9,818 bases of DNA from Syntrophus sp. (in: bacteria) (GTDB lineage Bacteria > Desulfobacterota > Syntrophia > Syntrophales > UBA8958): positions 1-9,818 of the forward strand of contig DMAT01000436.1 of NCBI GenBank assembly GCA_003451635.1, read 5' to 3'. The first letter of the stretch is position 1. Every line of letters starts with the position of its first letter. A program made the position numbers and the translations under genes. Under the pieces are notes generated by a model. That model was not told where the DNA came from. It did not search any database and saw nothing but the letters and a program-made list of their open reading frames with translations. Positions 5,861 to 9,818 of this stretch are shown here, piece by piece.

Positions 5861-6601
5861 TTGAAAAAAAAGACGCCCAGCCAGGATATGACACCGGGGC
5901 CGCTGTCCCACAATCCCTTTGAGGGGATCAAGGGACTGCTCAAGGATAAGCAGGTAGTTACTCCCCCTCAGCAACAGCTTCAGTCTCTCGGGAAAACATT
6001 GTTGCGCAAGGAAGGCGCCGCTGCGACGGTGACGAAACCGGAGGAGGAGCGGGGAGTTTTTCTCGAGGCCATGCAGGATGTGGCCCCCATGGTAAAGGGA
6101 AGGGAACGGGAAATCCTGCGGGATATTCCCAGCGGGCCTTTTCCGGGGGCGCCACTAGTGGACGAAAATCGGGAAGTCCTGGAGCAACTGATCAAGCTTG
6201 TAACCACGGGAGAAGGTTTTATCCTTTCCCTGACGCCGGAATACATCGAGGGCACGGGCTACAACATCCATTCCGAGTACGCCCGGCGCCTCCATGCCGG
6301 GGATTTTTCCATCCAGTCCCATATCGACCTCCACGGGTTGACCGTTTTCGAGGCCAAAGAGATCTTCGATGGCTTTATGAAGGAGGCCATCATGACGGGG
6401 AAAACGGGGGTGCTGATCATTCATGGCCGGGGGCTGTCTTCTCCTGTTGAGCCGGTCCTGAAAAAGAAGGTTATTGAATGGCTGACCAGCGGCGTCTGGC
6501 GCAAACGGGTCTTCGCCTATGCGAGCGCCCGTTCCTGCGACGGCGGGACGGGGGCCACCTATGTGCTGTTCAGGCCCCGCGCCCGGTCAAAACATGCATG
6601 A
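5861..6601 (+). CDS. Smr-domain protein (MutS2 C-terminal-like nuclease domain)
   Basis: This 246-residue protein has a low-complexity, charged and Pro-rich N-terminal half (residues 1-145) and a C-terminal Smr domain. The Smr hallmarks are in order: HIDLHGLT (D156-L-H-G159), IIHGRGLSS (H188-G-R-G191) and CDGGTGATYVLF (G228 to T233). Smr domains are DNA or RNA endonuclease or binding modules in MutS2 and in stand-alone proteins; the substrate here is unknown. I chose the TTG at 5861, 15 nt after the previous stop, with GAGAGG 12-17 nt upstream. The only nearby ATG, at 5888, has AGGA too close (1 nt) to work well. The short spacing suggests co-transcription with the Pat-like gene. Confidence 0.88.
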   Translation: MKKKTPSQDMTPGPLSHNPFEGIKGLLKDKQVVTPPQQQLQSLGKTLLRKEGAAATVTKPEEERGVFLEAMQDVAPMVKGREREILRDIPSGPFPGAPLVDENREVLEQLIKLVTTGEGFILSLTPEYIEGTGYNIHSEYARRLHAGDFSIQSHIDLHGLTVFEAKEIFDGFMKEAIMTGKTGVLIIHGRGLSSPVEPVLKKKVIEWLTSGVWRKRVFAYASARSCDGGTGATYVLFRPRARSKHA

Positions 6602-6652
6602 AGACTGCGTAAAAAACCCATTTGCCTTGTTATTTATCGAGGGCCTTGTCTC

Positions 6653-7972
6653 ATGAGCGTGCTTAAACGGCTTCAGCGTCTGACGGGAGAAGGGCAGGCT
6701 CTCCCGGATGAATCCGGCCGGTCCGCAGAACTTAGTGATTTGCGGAAGCGGATCGATGCCGTTCTTTCCCGCCGTCCTGGAGGACGGATGTCGCCGTCCC
6801 CTCCTCCGTTCCGTGGACCGTCCCTCCCCCTGGAGGAATGCGTTTCCGGTGTGGAGATCACGACGGCAGGGGGCCGCTTTTTCTGCGCTGAGACCGCGTG
6901 GGGCGTCTCCCACCATCACGGCTGCCGCTGCATCGGTGATCTCTCACCCCTGGATATGAAGGTCGTCTCCACGCTGGCCAATGACGGCGCCCTAGCCGGT
7001 CTCGACTATACCCGGGGCGTCTTTTTGGATACGGAGACGACGGGCCTGGCGGGCGGGACGGGGACAGTGGCCTTTCTTATCGGCATGGGCTGGTTCAAGG
7101 GGTCGCGCTTTGTCATGAAACAGCTCTTTATGAGAGATTATTCCGAGGAGCGGGCGGCCCTGATGTTTCTGGGGGAGCTGGTTCAAGACCGGCAGTTCCT
7201 CGTTACCTTCAACGGCAAGGCCTTCGATGTCAATCTCCTGACCGCGCGTTTCATCCTGAACCGCCTTGCCGACCCCCTTGGGGGGCTGCCCCATCTCGAT
7301 CTCCTCCACCCCTCCCGCCGTCTCCTCCGGCACCGCCTCGACAATGTCCGCCTCGGTACCATCGAAGGGGCCGTATTAGCCCTGGAGCGGGAGGGAGACG
7401 TCCCGGGACATGAGATTCCCCAGCGCTATTTCGACTGGCTGAAACGCCGGGATGGCCGATTGATAGAGGACATATTCCTCCATAACCGCCTTGATGTCCT
7501 TTCCATGGCGGCCCTGACGGCCCATCTCACGGAAATGATCGCGGCGGAAGGAACGGGTCCCGCCCGGCGGCCCCCCCAGGATCTTTTGGCGGCGGCCCGG
7601 CTGCTTATGCACCGGGGAGACAAGGACGGAGCGCGCCGGATGCTGACCGAGCTTCGGAGCGCCTCCTGCCCGGTAACAGTGTGCCAGGCCGGCCGCCTGC
7701 TGTCTTTAATCCATAAACGGACGGGTGAATGGCCCCAGGCCGTAGAAATCTGGGAAGAGATGATCGCCCAGGCCCCTGACGATGTTTTTGCCCTCGTCGA
7801 GCTGGCCAAGTGGCATGAACATCGGACCCGTGACTATGAACAGGCCCTGAATCTGGCCCGCCAGGCCCTGCACGTGCCGCCGCTACCGGTCCCGGAAGCG
7901 GAAAAGGAGATTCTTCTGCGCCGCATTGCCCGTCTGGAGCGCCGTATTGCTAAAGCCCGCCTTTCGTATTGA
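6653..7972 (+). CDS. YprB-like RNase H-fold (DEDD) exonuclease with C-terminal TPR-like region
   Basis: This 439-residue protein belongs with the YprB/RNase_H_2 group. The exonuclease motifs are in order: Exo I GVFLDTETTGLAGG (D126, E128); Exo II LVTFNGKAFDVNLL (D192); and Exo III FLHNRLDVLSMAAL (H277, D281), which follows HxxxD spacing. Intervening LPHLDLLHPSRRLLRHRLDN and VPGHEIPQRYFDWLKRRD are typical of the family. The first about 110 residues are variable. Residues about 310-435 contain helical repeats (LLMHRGDKDGARRMLTEL, then ALVELAKWHEHRTRDYEQAL) of TPR type. It is probably a metal-dependent 3'-5' nuclease in the cytoplasm; the substrate is not known. The ATG at 6653 has GAGGG about 11 nt upstream and lies 51 nt after the Smr gene, so the same operon is likely. 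Confidence 0.88.
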   Translation: MSVLKRLQRLTGEGQALPDESGRSAELSDLRKRIDAVLSRRPGGRMSPSPPPFRGPSLPLEECVSGVEITTAGGRFFCAETAWGVSHHHGCRCIGDLSPLDMKVVSTLANDGALAGLDYTRGVFLDTETTGLAGGTGTVAFLIGMGWFKGSRFVMKQLFMRDYSEERAALMFLGELVQDRQFLVTFNGKAFDVNLLTARFILNRLADPLGGLPHLDLLHPSRRLLRHRLDNVRLGTIEGAVLALEREGDVPGHEIPQRYFDWLKRRDGRLIEDIFLHNRLDVLSMAALTAHLTEMIAAEGTGPARRPPQDLLAAARLLMHRGDKDGARRMLTELRSASCPVTVCQAGRLLSLIHKRTGEWPQAVEIWEEMIAQAPDDVFALVELAKWHEHRTRDYEQALNLARQALHVPPLPVPEAEKEILLRRIARLERRIAKARLSY

Positions 7973-7998
7973 CAGGAATTCATAATTCGGTGTACCCT
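7969..7998 (+). promoter_or_regulatory. Candidate promoter for the PAS-kinase gene
   Basis: A perfect TTGACA (7969-7974) overlaps the stop codon of the exonuclease gene. A poor -10 follows: TGTACC at 16-nt spacing (7991-7996) or TACCCT at 18-nt spacing (7993-7998). The position, directly before a 135-bp gap and the kinase, fits separate transcription of the kinase. The weak -10 keeps confidence low. Confidence 0.35.
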
Positions 7999-8012
7999 CC
8001 CCCGTTAGTGCA

Positions 8013-8107
8013 GGTTCCATTGCGGCGACCAGGGGTTCGATGGCCGCCGGCTTTAACCATCTGATTTCTTTCCGTGCCCAAGAGGGTGCACGAGCAGGGC
8101 TAACCCC
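8013..8107 (+). other. Structured-looking leader of the PAS-kinase gene
   Basis: This untranslated stretch contains several complementary pairs. GCGGC (8022-8026) pairs with GCCGC (8043-8047), nested in GGTT (8013-8016) with AACC (8055-8058). CGTGC (8073-8077) pairs with GCACG (8088-8092). GGGGTT (8032-8037) could instead pair with AACCCC (8102-8107) immediately before the ATG. The first and last pairings use overlapping bases and exclude each other. I do not recognise a known riboswitch class, and GC-rich DNA gives such stems by chance. Confidence 0.25.
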
Positions 8108-9818
8108 ATGCAGGACCGTAAAATGACAGAACAGGAACTCCTCCAGGAGCTGGGGCAACTCCGGCAGCGATGCGCTGAATGGGAAAATCGGGCCGGGGAA
8201 CTGGAGGAGTACTATCAGGCTCTGCGGAAAAAAGAAGAAAGATACCGAAGCTTTTATAAAAATGCCGTGGAGGGCTTTTTCCAGAGCACCCCGGAAGGAA
8301 GATTCCTCAACGTCAACCCCGCCTTTGCCCGCATGCTGGGCTATGACTCTCCCGAAGAAATGATCTCCACTATTGCCGACATTGAACGCCAATATTACGT
8401 CAACCCTGCCGACCGGGCCCGGTACATCAAACACATCGAAGAGGCGGGGTCTGTTACGAATTTTGAATTCAAGGCCCGCCGCCAGGACGGTTCGGAAATC
8501 TGGGTCTCCAACAGCACCCATTCCGTTTATGATCGTGACGGCGGCATCCTCTATTACGAAGGGGTTGTCGAGAATATTACGAAAAGCAAGGAGGTGGAAG
8601 AAGCCCTCCGGGAATCGGAACGACGCCTCGCCGATATAATTGAGTTTCTTCCCGACGCCACGCTGGCGATTGACCGGGAGGGACGGATTATCGCCTGGAA
8701 CAAGGCAATTGAGGAGATGACCGGATTCAAGGCCGCCGATATGCTCGGGAAGGGGGATTACGAATACGCCCTGCCCTTTTACGGCAAGCGGCGGCCGATT
8801 CTCATCGACTTCGTTTCCAACTGGGATGAGGAGATGGAGAAGCAGTACAGCTTCGTCCACAAATTCGGCGACGTCCTCGTAACGGAGACAAATGTGCCCT
8901 TTGTCCGGGGTCGGAACCGCATCCTCTCGGGTAGGGCCGTCCCCCTTTACGACGGCAGCGGTCAAGTCATCGGCGCCATTGAGTCCATTCGGGATATGAC
9001 GGAACGAAAGGCAATGGAAGAGGAGTTGCGAAAAAGCGAAGAGAAATACCGGAATATTCTGGAAAAAATGGAAGAGGTATATTTTGAAGTCGATCTCAAA
9101 GGGAGATTGACATTTTTTAATGACGCGGCCTGCACCGTGACGGGGTATTCCCGGGACGAGCTTATGGGCATGCATTTCAAGGAATACACGTCTCCGGAAA
9201 CAAGCAAACGCATGTTTGCAGACTTTCAGGAGGAGTACTTCTCGGGAGAGCGGCGGGAGATCGTCGATTATGAAGTCATAACCAAAAGCGGCGGCACGCG
9301 CCTCATGCAGGTGAGCAGCAACCTGCTGCGGGACCAGGGCGGCACTCCCCTTGGTTTTCGCGCCCTCGCCCGGGATGTTACCAACCATCGGCGCCTGGAG
9401 TCCCAGCTTATTCAGGCTCAGAAGATGGAGGCCGTGGGTACCCTAGCAGGAGGAATTGCCCATGATTTCAACAATCTTCTCATGGGAATCCAGGGATACA
9501 CCTCCCTGATGTTACTGGATATGGCTACCTCCCATCCCTATTATGAGAAACTGAGGAGTGTCGAGGATCAGGTGCAAAGCGGCGCCGATCTGACCCGGCA
9601 ACTGCTGGGCTTTGCCCAGGGGGGCCGGTACGAAGTGAAGCCCACCAACCTCAATGAGACCATCAAAAAGAGCTCCTCCATGTTCGGCAGGACAAAGAAG
9701 GAAATCACTATCCACAGGAAACTGAAGAAGGATCTCTGGACGGTGGAGGTGGACCAGGGGCAGATGGAACAGGTCTTCCTGAATCTCTATGTGAACGCCT
9801 GGCAGGCCATGCCGGGGG
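8108..9818 (+). CDS. Multi-PAS sensor histidine kinase (3' end cut by window edge)
   Basis: The frame runs 570 codons to the window edge without a stop. The domains in order are: a short coiled coil (residues about 6-45, ELLQELGQLRQRCAEWENRA); PAS 1 at about 46-165 (FYKNAVEGFFQSTPEGRFLN); PAS 2 at about 175-305 (IIEFLPDATLAIDREGRI); PAS 3 at about 312-435 (ILEKMEEVYFEVDLKGRLTF); then HisKA with LAGGIAHDFNNLL, where H452 is the phosphorylated His; then the start of the HATPase N-box (VFLNLYVNAWQAM). No membrane segment or signal peptide is seen, so it is probably a cytoplasmic sensor. PAS 1 and 3 look like generic ligand- or redox-sensing domains with PAC-like ends; no haem or flavin residues are diagnostic. 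The missing end would hold the G boxes and perhaps a receiver domain, common in this class. An in-frame ATG at 8123 has a better ribosome site (AGGA, 7-nt spacer) and may be the true start. No partner regulator is in view. Confidence 0.9.
   Translation, partial: MQDRKMTEQELLQELGQLRQRCAEWENRAGELEEYYQALRKKEERYRSFYKNAVEGFFQSTPEGRFLNVNPAFARMLGYDSPEEMISTIADIERQYYVNPADRARYIKHIEEAGSVTNFEFKARRQDGSEIWVSNSTHSVYDRDGGILYYEGVVENITKSKEVEEALRESERRLADIIEFLPDATLAIDREGRIIAWNKAIEEMTGFKAADMLGKGDYEYALPFYGKRRPILIDFVSNWDEEMEKQYSFVHKFGDVLVTETNVPFVRGRNRILSGRAVPLYDGSGQVIGAIESIRDMTERKAMEEELRKSEEKYRNILEKMEEVYFEVDLKGRLTFFNDAACTVTGYSRDELMGMHFKEYTSPETSKRMFADFQEEYFSGERREIVDYEVITKSGGTRLMQVSSNLLRDQGGTPLGFRALARDVTNHRRLESQLIQAQKMEAVGTLAGGIAHDFNNLLMGIQGYTSLMLLDMATSHPYYEKLRSVEDQVQSGADLTRQLLGFAQGGRYEVKPTNLNETIKKSSSMFGRTKKEITIHRKLKKDLWTVEVDQGQMEQVFLNLYVNAWQAMPG

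Noticed and set aside
8013..8107. c-di-GMP-I or other known riboswitch before the sensor kinase
   Set aside because: I looked for the conserved core motifs and they are not present in the correct order; only generic stems remain.
7883..9388. 501-codon open frame on the minus strand across the PAS-kinase gene
   Set aside because: The plus strand encodes clear PAS and HisKA domains over the same bases; the minus translation is low-complexity and family-less.

Overview
The window shows two regions that differ in strand, composition and likely history. Positions 1-3024 are AT-richer and all genes read on the minus strand. This is an accessory toxin-antitoxin cluster. Positions 3167-9818 are GC-rich and all genes read on the plus strand; they look like ordinary chromosomal genes. 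The two regions diverge from an intergenic stretch at about 2977-3166. Protein style (a Pat-like acyl-CoA synthetase/acetyltransferase, an Smr protein, a YprB-like exonuclease and a multi-PAS kinase of the IAHDFNNLL class) suggests a GC-rich anaerobic bacterium of the former Deltaproteobacteria, perhaps a Syntrophus relative. That placement is inference from gene style, not from a marker gene.

Accessory region, in transcription order from right to left: vapB-vapC (AbrB-fold antitoxin and PIN-domain RNase); a DUF2442 gene that seems to have lost its C-terminus to a one-base frameshift; an addiction-module antitoxin with a ParE/RelE-fold toxin; hicB-hicA; an 82-bp imperfect inverted repeat; and an ORF6N-domain protein with a phospholipase-D-like C-terminus that runs off the left edge. 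Each toxin-antitoxin pair has the antitoxin first and a 4-nt ATGA overlap. Nested palindromes and sigma70-like promoters lie in front of vapB and the DUF2442 gene, where autoregulation would be expected.

Conserved region: an 892-residue protein joins an NDP-forming acyl-CoA synthetase module to a C-terminal GNAT acetyltransferase (Pat/PatZ architecture). It is followed 15 nt later by an Smr-domain protein and 51 nt after that by a YprB-like DEDD exonuclease with a TPR-like tail. These three probably form one operon. After a 135-bp leader with its own candidate promoter and several possible stems comes a three-PAS histidine kinase, cut by the right edge inside its ATPase domain.

No stretch longer than 300 bases lacks a gene. 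I see no rRNA, tRNA, CRISPR array or intact insertion sequence. I found no wholly new system. The points most worth a second look are the asymmetric active-site histidines of the Pat-like protein, the DUF2442 frameshift, the inverted repeat at 869-950, the nested operator at 2989-3024 and the ORF6N-PLD fusion beside three toxin-antitoxin pairs.
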